From the NCBI GenBank assembly GCA_001818835.1, contig MHKL01000008.1, positions 4,233 to 11,778 on the forward strand: a DNA stretch of 7,546 nucleotides, read 5' to 3'. Positions within the stretch are counted from its first letter, which is position 1. Every line of letters begins with the position of its first letter. Both the position numbers and the translations under genes were made by a program. Source of the DNA: Candidatus Komeilibacteria bacterium RIFCSPLOWO2_01_FULL_45_10 (GTDB taxonomy: Bacteria > Patescibacteriota > Patescibacteriia > UBA1558 > UBA10009). The notes beneath the pieces were generated by a model, which saw nothing but the letters and a program-made list of their open reading frames with translations, was not told the DNA's origin and did no database searches. Positions 1 to 4,786 of this stretch are shown here, in pieces.

Positions 1-246
1 GGCACGCATTTGGCAGTTAAGGATTTAACTAGTTGTTTAAGAAAAGTTAGCAGGAATTATGCTCATCCCTGCTTTGCCCTGAAATGCGATATTAAAAAAT
101 TTTTCCAAAGCGTGCCTCACCAGAAGCTGTTGGAAATAATAAAAAGAAAAGTCAAAGATGAAAAATTTCTTTGGCTTGTCCGGGAAATCATTGGTAGCTT
201 TATTTCACCTGTGGATAATTTTACCGAGAGAGAGAGAGAGAGTTAA
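1..246 (+). CDS. Reverse transcriptase, N-terminal part (5' cut by window; frame broken at 3' end)
   Basis: The frame is open from base 1 (GTH precedes the TTG at 10), so the true start lies upstream and the TTG is not a start. The motif ALKCDIKKFF, with the aspartate codon at 88-90, is the first catalytic Asp block of reverse transcriptases (RNA-templated DNA synthesis; D binds metal). The frame runs into a GA dinucleotide tract at 226-242 and stops at TAA 244-246, before the rest of the palm domain. The missing part continues in another frame from 219 to 734, so the two pieces are one gene split by a 2-base length change. It is either inactivated, a sequencing or assembly slip, or a length-variable switch. 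The family is clear; the present state of the gene is not. Confidence 0.8.
   Translation, partial: GTHLAVKDLTSCLRKVSRNYAHPCFALKCDIKKFFQSVPHQKLLEIIKRKVKDEKFLWLVREIIGSFISPVDNFTERERES
226..242 (+). repeat. GA dinucleotide microsatellite inside the RT gene
   Basis: Seventeen bases of pure alternating G and A (8.5 units) lie inside the coding sequence between RT motif 3 and motif 4, encoding Glu-Arg alternation. The upstream frame (codons starting at 1 mod 3) and downstream frame (0 mod 3) would be joined by loss of exactly one GA unit or gain of two. The tract is therefore the exact location of the frame break. Confidence 0.9.
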
Positions 247-254
247 AAGAAAGT

Positions 255-734
255 TTGGGTGATAAAATGGGATTGCCCATTGGCAATGTTACTTCACAGA
301 TATTTTCCAACATATATTTAAATGAATTTGATTATTTTATCAAACATCAGCTAAAAGTAAAGCATTATTTTAGATATGCCGATGATTTTGCCATTATTGA
401 TAAAGAAAGGGAATATCTGGAAAATTTAATTACTCCAATTCAAGATTTTTTATGGACAGAGTTAGAATTAGAACTTCATCCTAAAAAAGTGAAAATTAGA
501 AAATTCAATCAAGGAATTGATTTTTTGGGCTATGTTATTTTGCCTCATTATGTTGTTTTAAGAACTAAAACCAAAAAGAGGATGTTTAAAAAGCTGGCCA
601 GAAAAAAGGAGGCCCTATTGACCGGTTTGATTGACGGGAAAAATTTTAACCAATCCATGCAGTCGTATTTAGGCATGTTAAAGCATTGCGAGGGGTATAG
701 GATTGCGGAAAAAATAAAAAACCTTGATTTTTAA
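255..734 (+). CDS. Reverse transcriptase, C-terminal part (DGR-like motif 4, YADD active site)
   Basis: This is the continuation of the RT in a shifted frame; the frame is open from 219, and 255 is only the first TTG in it (ATG at 267). In order it shows GLPIGNVTSQ (RT motif 4), the NIYLNEFDYFIK helix, RYADDF with the catalytic Asp pair (about 375-389), HPKKVKIRK, and GIDFLGYVILP (primer grip). IGNVTSQ fits the (I/L/V)GxxxSQ form typical of diversity-generating retroelement RTs rather than the QGxxxSP form of group II introns, and no maturase or endonuclease domain follows. Similar RTs are common in Patescibacteria. A promoter for the next tRNA overlaps its last codons. A complete template/variable repeat pair is not visible here, so DGR membership is inferred from motifs only. 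Confidence 0.8.
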   Translation: MGDKMGLPIGNVTSQIFSNIYLNEFDYFIKHQLKVKHYFRYADDFAIIDKEREYLENLITPIQDFLWTELELELHPKKVKIRKFNQGIDFLGYVILPHYVVLRTKTKKRMFKKLARKKEALLTGLIDGKNFNQSMQSYLGMLKHCEGYRIAEKIKNLDF

Positions 735-752
735 TGTCTATTTTGTTATAGT
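724..752 (+). promoter_or_regulatory. Sigma-70-type promoter for tRNA-Cys
   Basis: TTGATT (724-729) and TATAGT (747-752) are separated by 17 bases, with TG one base upstream of the -10 (extended -10). It lies across the last codons and stop of the RT gene, and would start transcription near 759, about 36 bases before the tRNA. Confidence 0.6.
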
Positions 753-794
753 CAAAAAGGTTTGGCCAGCAGGCAAGTGGTAAGGTAAAAATTC

Positions 795-869
795 GGCCAC
801 GTACCCAAGTGGTTAAGGGAGAGGTCTGCAAAACCTTTATCACCGGTTCGAATCCGGTCGTGGCCTCCA
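795..869 (+). tRNA. tRNA-Cys (GCA), CCA encoded
   Basis: Acceptor stem GGCCACG/CGTGGCC (795-801 with 859-865), D stem CCC/GGG, anticodon stem GAGGT/ACCTT with loop CTGCAAA (826-832) giving anticodon GCA, and T arm CCGGTTCGAATCCGG. The discriminator is T (866), as expected for Cys, and CCA is encoded at 867-869. It decodes UGC/UGU. Confidence 0.95.
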
Positions 870-875
870 ATAAAT

Positions 876-911
876 AAAAAACAACCCGAGCTTTACGCCA
901 GGTTGTTTTTT
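876..911. terminator. Bidirectional intrinsic terminator
   Basis: An 11-bp stem AAAAAACAACC (876-886) / GGTTGTTTTTT (901-911) closes a 14-base loop. The terminal A/T blocks give a U-run on either strand, so it can end both the rightward tRNA-Cys transcript and the leftward 3D-domain gene, whose stop codon is 11 bases away. Confidence 0.85.
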
Positions 912-921
912 GAATAAAATT

Positions 922-1479
922 TTAATAAATTTTTACCGTGGTCCATTTTCGGCCGAAGTTTTTGGCCTCTTCAAAGTCGCTCATCCAGATATCGGCCACG
1001 CGCCAGTAGCGGCTGTTCATCCTATCTTCCACGATAAAGATTTTGCCCGGGTAAAGCTCTGGCAGTTCCACTTGGGTGCCAAAAGGCAGATAGCGGAAAT
1101 TGGTGGCCATAACATCGGCAGCGCCCAGAGTCGCGCGCTGGCAAACATTCAAACCGGAGGCGGTCAAGCAGGGTGTGCTGTCGGTCTGGCTGGGATGGCT
1201 GTTATAGGCCGTTACCCAGATTTTCAATTCAAATCTGGGCTCCCGTTTTTGGCCGGTTAAGTCCAAAGGCAGGCGCGGAACCGGGGAAACATAAGATTTC
1301 AGGAATTCGTCTTTTCCGGCATCCAAAGGCAGTTGCGGCAAGGCCAGGGGATCCAGGCTTTGGGCAAAAGTTAAATGGGGGAAGCTTAAACTAAACACTA
1401 CCATAATCAGATAAATTGGCAGTATTTTATCAATAAAAATCAGGGTATTTTTAGCGATTTTTCTTGCGATTTTTAACAT
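922..1479 (-). CDS. Exported 3D-domain protein (double-psi-barrel, MltA/RpfB-like)
   Basis: A 185-residue protein with an N-terminal export signal: a basic start, hydrophobic stretch at about 19-38, and likely cleavage after FAQ (about 38-40). Residues 88-180 match the 3D domain found in wall-acting proteins such as MltA and YabE/RpfB relatives: WVTAY (88-92), a QTDSTPC...TASG loop, LPFGTQV (131-137), VEDRMN (150-155), RVADIW (160-165) and EEAKNFG (170-176). Of the three namesake aspartates, D152 and D163 are visible, while the first position is N127 (ATNF). Cys104 and Cys113 could form a disulfide outside the cell. The domain suggests binding or cleaving wall glycan, but an enzymatic role is inference. 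It has its own promoter at 1527-1555 with a hairpin in the leader, and no clear ribosome binding site. The family assignment is firm; the substrate is unknown. Confidence 0.8.
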   Translation of the reverse strand: MLKIARKIAKNTLIFIDKILPIYLIMVVFSLSFPHLTFAQSLDPLALPQLPLDAGKDEFLKSYVSPVPRLPLDLTGQKREPRFELKIWVTAYNSHPSQTDSTPCLTASGLNVCQRATLGAADVMATNFRYLPFGTQVELPELYPGKIFIVEDRMNSRYWRVADIWMSDFEEAKNFGRKWTTVKIY

Positions 1480-1494
1480 ATTTGGGTAATTTAA

Positions 1495-1518
1495 AAGATT
1501 CCTTATGTTAGGAATCTT
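1495..1518 (-). terminator. Hairpin at the very 5' end of the 3D-domain transcript (terminator or attenuator-like)
   Basis: Stem AAGATTCC/GGAATCTT, 8 bp with an 8-base loop. On the minus strand it is followed by TTTTAAATTA. It can terminate the upstream repair/cyclase operon. It also begins within a base or two of the start site predicted from the promoter at 1527-1555, so every 3D-domain mRNA would begin with it. The U-run is short, so termination efficiency is uncertain. Confidence 0.5.
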
Positions 1519-1526
1519 AACGCCGT

Positions 1527-1555
1527 ATATTAGCAGATTTTAATGGAGATGTCAA
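1527..1555 (-). promoter_or_regulatory. Sigma-70-type promoter for the 3D-domain gene
   Basis: On the minus strand, an exact TTGACA (1555-1550), a 17-base spacer and TAATAT (1532-1527), with TG one base before the -10. It overlaps the TGA stop of the upstream repair gene. Predicted start is about 1518-1520, some 40 bases before the ATG at 1479. Confidence 0.7.
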
Positions 1556-1872
1556 GCCCTTGGCCACCAAAGATATTTTGTCAAATCAATAAAATAATTG
1601 CCGTCAATTTCATTGACTTTTACCTTTTCCTGCCTTAAAAGAAAGGCCTGCTGTTCCTTGGGGTGGTCCAGGCAGGTGGTGGAAATCATGCCCTTGGAGT
1701 TTATTACCCTTTGCCACGGCACTTTGTCTTGGGGTTTGGTTAAATGCAAAGCCCAGCCAACCATAATGGCGGCCCGGGGCGAAGAAATCAAACTGGCGAT
1801 CTGGCCGTAGGTGGAAACTTTGCCCGGCGGGATTTTTTTGGTTATTTTGTAAACTTGGGCGTAAAAATTCAT
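1552..1872 (-). CDS. Alkyltransferase-like DNA-binding protein (ATL, MGMT family)
   Basis: A 106-residue single-domain member of the MGMT/Ogt C-terminal family. Visible blocks are PPGKVSTYGQIA (15-26; start of the DNA-binding helix-turn-helix), PRAAIMVGWAL (32-42), VPWQRVINSKG (51-61) and the C-terminal LRQEKV (79-84). Active transferases have PCHR; here it is PWQR (W53), so it cannot accept an alkyl group. This is the hallmark of ATL proteins, which bind O6-alkylguanine, flip it and hand the lesion to nucleotide excision repair. The position that normally holds the arginine finger (AARAVG in transferases) is Ile36 (AAIMVG), which is unusual. The ATG overlaps the upstream stop by one base (TAATG), so translation is coupled to the membrane gene. 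Family certainty is high; retention of lesion binding is less sure. Confidence 0.88.
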   Translation of the reverse strand: MNFYAQVYKITKKIPPGKVSTYGQIASLISSPRAAIMVGWALHLTKPQDKVPWQRVINSKGMISTTCLDHPKEQQAFLLRQEKVKVNEIDGNYFIDLTKYLWWPRA

Positions 1873-2693
1873 TATTTTTTATCATCGTCAAAAAATTCGT
1901 AATAGGTTAAAATACCGGCCGCGCTTAAAATGATGTAGAAAAAGTATTCTTCAAAAGGAATAAGAAAGTTAAAAAAGGGGAGAACCGAAAGATATTCTTG
2001 ACCGGGGAAAATCCAATGATTTAGTTTAACGCCGATATATTCCACCACTACCGCCAGGTAAGCAAAGTAGCAGGTGGCTTTTAAAAATCTTAACCAAAAG
2101 TTGGGGAATTTGAACAAAAATAAGGACAGCGGCAATAAGACGATAATGGTGCCGATGATCAGATAGGGATAATGGATTTTTAAAAAATTTGGTTCAGTCA
2201 AGAAAGCGATAATGAATAAAGAGAATAAGAAAAACAACAGCCAGGTAAAATCTTGCATCGCCCGGCGAACTAGCTGATGGACATCCGGCCGAGATATTTT
2301 TAACATCTCAAAAATAGATTTTTTTTCTGGCCGATCCAAAAAATACTCATAAAACATTAACAAGAAAAAAACAAAGAGTACGCCCCAGATAAATTGCTCC
2401 CAAGCGACCACGCCTAAAAAGCGCTGGCTAAAAATACTACTGACAATCAGCCAGCCCCGGCTAACTACCATAATATAGTCGACGATGGCTACTAAAGGCA
2501 GGGTAAATAAAATGGCAAATAAGAAAGATTTTTTAGTTGCCCGGGGGTATCTAAATATCAGCCACGCTGACGGCAGTCCGAAAAACAAAAGAGTAGAAAT
2601 CAGAAAGTTTGTTTTTAAAATAGCGGCCATAACCGCTATTATGACAGGGAATAAAATTAAAATAGCTAGATCGATTTTTTTGTTTATTTTCAT
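1872..2693 (-). CDS. Lycopene-cyclase-domain-like integral membrane protein, internally duplicated
   Basis: A 273-residue, highly hydrophobic protein with about seven or eight membrane helices. It consists of two related halves. Residues 41-118 hold PSAWLIFRYP, then DY (72-73), GW (80-81), RFLGVVAWEQFIWG (91-104) and YEYF (115-118). Residues 188-268 hold PLSLFLFKFP, EY (218-219), HW (226-227), IPFEEYFF (245-252) and YEFF (265-268). The P-x-E-E-x-x-F motif and the W/PxEE spacing are those of the CrtYc/CrtYd-type lycopene cyclase domain family. The first copy keeps only E99 of the acidic pair (WEQ). No carotenoid gene is nearby, so cyclase activity is not implied. It starts at an ATG seven bases after a TATAAT box, which predicts a leaderless mRNA, and is joined to the ATL gene by a one-base overlap. 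Confidence 0.7.
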   Translation of the reverse strand: MKINKKIDLAILILFPVIIAVMAAILKTNFLISTLLFFGLPSAWLIFRYPRATKKSFLFAILFTLPLVAIVDYIMVVSRGWLIVSSIFSQRFLGVVAWEQFIWGVLFVFFLLMFYEYFLDRPEKKSIFEMLKISRPDVHQLVRRAMQDFTWLLFFLFSLFIIAFLTEPNFLKIHYPYLIIGTIIVLLPLSLFLFKFPNFWLRFLKATCYFAYLAVVVEYIGVKLNHWIFPGQEYLSVLPFFNFLIPFEEYFFYIILSAAGILTYYEFFDDDKK

Positions 2694-2699
2694 AAAGTA

Positions 2700-2708
2700 A
2701 TTATATCA
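2700..2708 (-). promoter_or_regulatory. Extended -10 promoter, predicted leaderless start
   Basis: On the minus strand TGATATAAT (2708-2700) is an extended -10 (TGnTATAAT). The A of the ATG at 2693 is the seventh base after the box, the usual transcription start position. TGTTTT 16 bases upstream is a weak -35. Confidence 0.55.
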
Positions 2709-2751
2709 TTTTATCTAACAAAAAACAGCTCTTCTGGAAGCTGGTTTAAAT

Positions 2752-2789
2752 GCCCTGAAGTAGAAGCTCCTTTGTCGCTTCACTTCAGG
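2752..2789. repeat. Imperfect hairpin repeat
   Basis: GCCCTGAAGTAGAAGC (2752-2767) pairs with GCTTCACTTCAGGC (2777-2790 region) apart from two single-base bulges. It is a compact palindrome in the gene-free stretch between the cyclase-like gene and tRNA-Gly, and may terminate the tRNA transcript though it lacks a U-run. Confidence 0.5.
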
Positions 2790-2899
2790 CCACCACGAAG
2801 TATTTGCTGATTATTTTTTATTGAATTCCGTTAATTTAAGATTTTGGCTGCGCCACGAAGTTTTGCCGAAGCGAAGCAGAGGCAAATACTTCGTGGTGG
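2790..2899. repeat. Perfect 18-bp inverted repeat
   Basis: CCACCACGAAGTATTTGC (2790-2807) and its exact reverse complement (2882-2899) flank 74 bases. A partial third copy, CCACGAAGTTTTGCC, lies inside at 2853-2867. No open reading frame of recognisable type is inside. It looks like a non-coding dispersed palindrome, not an insertion sequence. Confidence 0.75.
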
Positions 2900-2906
2900 A
2901 GCGGGT

Positions 2907-2968
2907 AGGGGGAGTCCCGCCTTCGCTCCGACTTTACGTCAGAGCTATGGCGGGCAGGCGAACCCCCT
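2907..2968. repeat. Long interrupted palindrome containing TTCGCTC
   Basis: Nested arms AGGGGG/CCCCCT (2907-2912 with 2963-2968), CCCGCC/GGCGGG (2916-2921 with 2949-2954) and CTCCGAC/GTCAGAG (one mismatch), separated by unpaired patches. It carries TTCGCTC (2922-2928), the heptamer recurring in the other intergenic palindromes. Open frames crossing this stretch have no protein-like content. Confidence 0.6.
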
Positions 2969-3015
2969 TTGTAAAATCAGCTTGCTTGTCCGCCGAAGTA
3001 AAAAATCATTGATTC

Positions 3016-3090
3016 TGGAGCGGGCAACGGGAATCGAACCCGTATTTTCAGTTTGGAAAACTGATGCACTAGCCGTTGTGCTATACCCGC
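3016..3090 (-). tRNA. tRNA-Gly (TCC), CCA encoded
   Basis: Minus-strand acceptor GCGGGTA/TGCCCGC, D arm GCAC/GTGC, anticodon stem TCAGT/ACTGA with loop TTTCCAA giving anticodon TCC, and T arm CGGGTTCGATTCCCG. The discriminator is T and CCA is encoded (3018-3016). Downstream, AGAATC-AAT-GATTTTTT could be a weak terminator. A second, severed tRNA-Gly half lies 29 bases upstream. Confidence 0.95.
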
Positions 3091-3119
3091 AGAAATTTAG
3101 TATTTTTTACGAAGGCGGA

Positions 3120-3153
3120 GAAAGCTGTAATAATACCGTTATACGATACCCGC
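3120..3153 (-). pseudogene. 5' half of a second tRNA-Gly, severed in the anticodon loop
   Basis: On the minus strand the sequence opens with GCGGGTATC, continues as a Gly-type D arm GTATAACGGTATTAT, then TACAGCTTTC, the 5' side of an anticodon arm. The match to a tRNA-Gly ends at about tRNA position 35. What follows (TCCGCCTTCGTAAAAAATA) has no anticodon 3' arm, T arm or acceptor 3' strand. It shares GCGGGTAT and AACGG with the intact tRNA-Gly but differs elsewhere, so it is a distinct isoacceptor remnant, not a recent copy. It begins five bases after the DUF5654 stop codon. Confidence 0.7.
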
Positions 3154-3157
3154 CTAA

Positions 3158-3409
3158 TTATTTTTGTTTTTTAATTAGTTTGGTTAAGTTAAAAGAAACA
3201 ATGATGATAATTAAAGTAATTAAGATGGCGTAGGCAAATTTGGCAATCAAGCCGTTACTCCCTGCTGGATAAAATTTTTCAATCAAGGATTTAATGGCGT
3301 CGTTCCAAGCCAGGCCGGCGACCAGGCCAAAAGCAGCTAAAATATAGCCGATGATTTTTTCCTTAACTTCGGCGGTTAATTTTGGTTCTTTTGTTGGTTC
3401 AGTCAGCAT
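3158..3409 (-). CDS. DUF5654-type small membrane protein
   Basis: An 83-residue protein from ATG 3409; an in-frame TTG at 3415 would add two residues. It has a charged N-terminus (1-18), a first hydrophobic helix IIGYILAAFGLVAGLAW (19-35) followed by the hallmark AWNDAIKSLI (34-43), a short amphipathic stretch, and a second membrane helix (about 54-74) ending in KLIKKQK. This matches the small two-helix family DUF5654, known from Patescibacteria and archaea, whose function is unknown. The gene starts seven bases after the stop of the broken transporter and ends five bases before the tRNA-Gly half, suggesting a single transcript starting at tRNA-Pro. Family assignment is by pattern recognition; no functional claim is made. 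Confidence 0.72.
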   Translation of the reverse strand: MLTEPTKEPKLTAEVKEKIIGYILAAFGLVAGLAWNDAIKSLIEKFYPAGSNGLIAKFAYAILITLIIIIVSFNLTKLIKKQK

Positions 3410-3415
3410 AATCAA

Positions 3416-3641
3416 TTAACGGTTAATGATAAATAGGGCGATAAAAATTAAACCAATGCCGATTATTTGGGTCAGGGACAGGCCTTCTTTATAAATAAAA
3501 TAGCCGACGCCGATTAGCATTAACGTTGTTACCACGTCCCAGGTTACTGAGGCAATACCCATCTTTGCCGAAAATATCGGCAATTACGATAAAAACCGCT
3601 GAAAAGGAAATAAAGGTAATTAACAATGAGGGATTGTTCAT
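3416..3641 (-). pseudogene. Broken SMR/EamA-type small transporter (internal deletion plus frameshift)
   Basis: From ATG 3641 the minus strand encodes a first membrane helix MNNPSLLITFISFSAV... ending IADIFGK, then becomes nonsense and stops. One base out of frame it resumes as KMGIASVTWDVVTTLM, GVGYFIYKEGLSLTQIIGIG and LIFIALFIINR to TAA 3418-3416. The second piece matches helices 3 and 4 of small multidrug resistance-like proteins (the G.A...W, KE.LS..Q..G pattern). Helix 2 is absent, so this is a deletion of roughly one helix combined with a frame change, located near GGCAAAGATGGG (3558-3569), beside a small GCCGA/TCGGC palindrome. Intact relatives export small molecules or lipids. It starts only six bases after the tRNA-Pro CCA end. 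Confidence 0.65.
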
Positions 3642-3647
3642 AATTGC

Positions 3648-3724
3648 TGGTCGGAGTGGTGGGATTTGAACCCACGACCTCCTGCTCCCAAAGCAGGCGC
3701 GCTAGCCAACTGCGCTACACTCCG
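3648..3724 (-). tRNA. tRNA-Pro (TGG), CCA encoded
   Basis: Minus-strand acceptor CGGAGTG/CACTCCG, D stem GCGC/GCGC, anticodon stem CCTGC/GCAGG with loop TTTGGGA giving anticodon TGG, T arm GTGGGTTCAAATCCCAC, discriminator A and encoded CCA (3650-3648). It sits 10 bases after the exchanger's terminator. A possible promoter (TTGATT 3781-3776, 17-base spacer, TATTTT) overlaps that terminator. Confidence 0.95.
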
Positions 3725-3734
3725 GCGGTTAAAT

Positions 3735-3771
3735 AAAAATAAGTCGTATTTTAAAATACCACTTATTTTTT
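3735..3771 (-). terminator. Intrinsic terminator of the exchanger gene
   Basis: AAAAATAAGT (3735-3744) pairs with ACTTATTTTT (3761-3770), enclosing a C/C mismatch and the inner palindrome GTATTTTAAAATAC (3746-3759). The stem is almost all A/T but long, and ends in a U-run on the minus strand, 24 bases after the stop codon. Confidence 0.7.
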
Positions 3772-3794
3772 AAAAAATCAAGCCGAAACTTTAT

Positions 3795-4763
3795 TTAAAA
3801 CATCCTTTCCTTTGAAATCAAAATGATAATATAAGCAACATAAACCATCAGGAAAACCATGCCCTGCCAGCTTTGCAACACCCTCTTTTTGCCGATAAAC
3901 ATCCAAACGAAAAGCAGGAGAGTGGCAAAAACAGTCATGCCAATATCTAAGCTGCTTGCAGGCGTAAAAGGCAGGGGTTTGATCAGGGCGCTTACGCCTA
4001 AAACCCAGAAGATATTGAAAATGTTGGAGCCGACAATATTACCGACGGCAATATCGGAATTTTTTTTGATTGCGGCCATGGCCGAGGTAGCCAGTTCCGG
4101 CAAAGAAGTGCCGACGGCCACGATGGTTAAACCGATTAATGACTGGCTGACGCCTAAAATGGTAGCGAGGGCTACGGCGCCGTCAACAATCCATTTGCCG
4201 CCCAAAGCCATACAGATCAATCCGCCGACTATCATTGTTAAAGAAGTTGCTGTTTTGTAAATTTTAACGTTATTTTCTTTATCGGCGGGGCTTTGATCTT
4301 TGGCAATGCCGAAAATATAGTAGAAGAAGATGATAAAAAAGCCGATTAAGACCAGGCCGTCGATCCTGGTCAGTAAATTGCCGCCGCTTTTATCGATTAA
4401 AATATCGTTGGCCATAATGCCAACCATGAGAGCGGCCAGCAAGCTGAAAGGAATTTCTTTCCAGACCGTGCCGCGAGTGACGGTTAAAGGATAAATAATC
4501 GCTGAAATACCCAGAATTAACAGGATGTTGGCAATGTTTGAACCTAAAATATTGCCAACAGCAATTTCGGTGTTGCCCTGAAAACTGGCGAAAAGGTTGA
4601 CAAAAAGCTCTGGCATGGAAGTGCCAAAAGCGACAATCGTCAGACCAATACCCAAAGTGGATATCTTTAATTTTTTAGCCAGGGAAGAAGCGCCGTCCAC
4701 CAGCCAGTCCGCGCCTTTAATTAAAATGATAAAGCCGATGATTAGGAGGAGATAAGTTAGCAT
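3795..4763 (-). CDS. Sodium/calcium exchanger, CaCA superfamily (YrbG-like)
   Basis: A 322-residue membrane protein of normal length for bacterial YrbG/NCX-type antiporters, which exchange Ca2+ for Na+ (or H+) across the cytoplasmic membrane. It shows the two inverted alpha repeats of the superfamily. Alpha-1 has GLTIVAFGTSMPEL (40-53) and AVGNILGSNIAN (68-79); alpha-2 has GLTIVAVGTSLPEL (211-224) and AVGNIVGSNIFN (239-250). E52 and E223 in the two GTSxPEL motifs are the expected ion-binding acids, and both GNxxGSN motifs are intact. About ten hydrophobic helices are evident, with a short polar loop at 154-168 between the halves. It is a single-gene unit with its own promoter and terminator, with no Shine-Dalgarno sequence before the ATG. 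The ion pair is inferred from family membership. Confidence 0.93.
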   Translation of the reverse strand: MLTYLLLIIGFIILIKGADWLVDGASSLAKKLKISTLGIGLTIVAFGTSMPELFVNLFASFQGNTEIAVGNILGSNIANILLILGISAIIYPLTVTRGTVWKEIPFSLLAALMVGIMANDILIDKSGGNLLTRIDGLVLIGFFIIFFYYIFGIAKDQSPADKENNVKIYKTATSLTMIVGGLICMALGGKWIVDGAVALATILGVSQSLIGLTIVAVGTSLPELATSAMAAIKKNSDIAVGNIVGSNIFNIFWVLGVSALIKPLPFTPASSLDIGMTVFATLLLFVWMFIGKKRVLQSWQGMVFLMVYVAYIIILISKERMF

Positions 4764-4786
4764 TTTAAGGGTTAGTTAATTTTATT

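Noticed and set aside
226..242. Programmed ribosomal frameshift at the GA tract
   Set aside because: No slippery heptamer of X-XXY-YYZ type or following stem suited to -1 shifting is present; repeat-length change explains the break more simply.
646..870. 74-codon minus-strand frame across the RT end and tRNA-Cys
   Set aside because: It is antisense to the RT and reads the complement of a tRNA; tRNA-complement peptides of this kind are a common artefact.
910..1394. Plus-strand frames of 116 and 73 codons opposite the 3D-domain gene
   Set aside because: The minus-strand product has a signal peptide and a recognisable domain, while these have neither.
1552..1872. Active methylated-DNA-protein cysteine methyltransferase (ogt/mgmt)
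   Set aside because: The acceptor cysteine of PCHR is tryptophan (PWQR), so it cannot be a suicide transferase.
2821..3233. Overlapping open frames of 63 and 129 codons on the plus strand
   Set aside because: They run through palindromic repeats and antisense through tRNA-Gly and the tRNA half; the translations are repeat-derived and resemble no protein.
3416..3641. Intact short membrane protein gene
   Set aside because: The recognisable helices are in two frames and a canonical helix 2 is missing.
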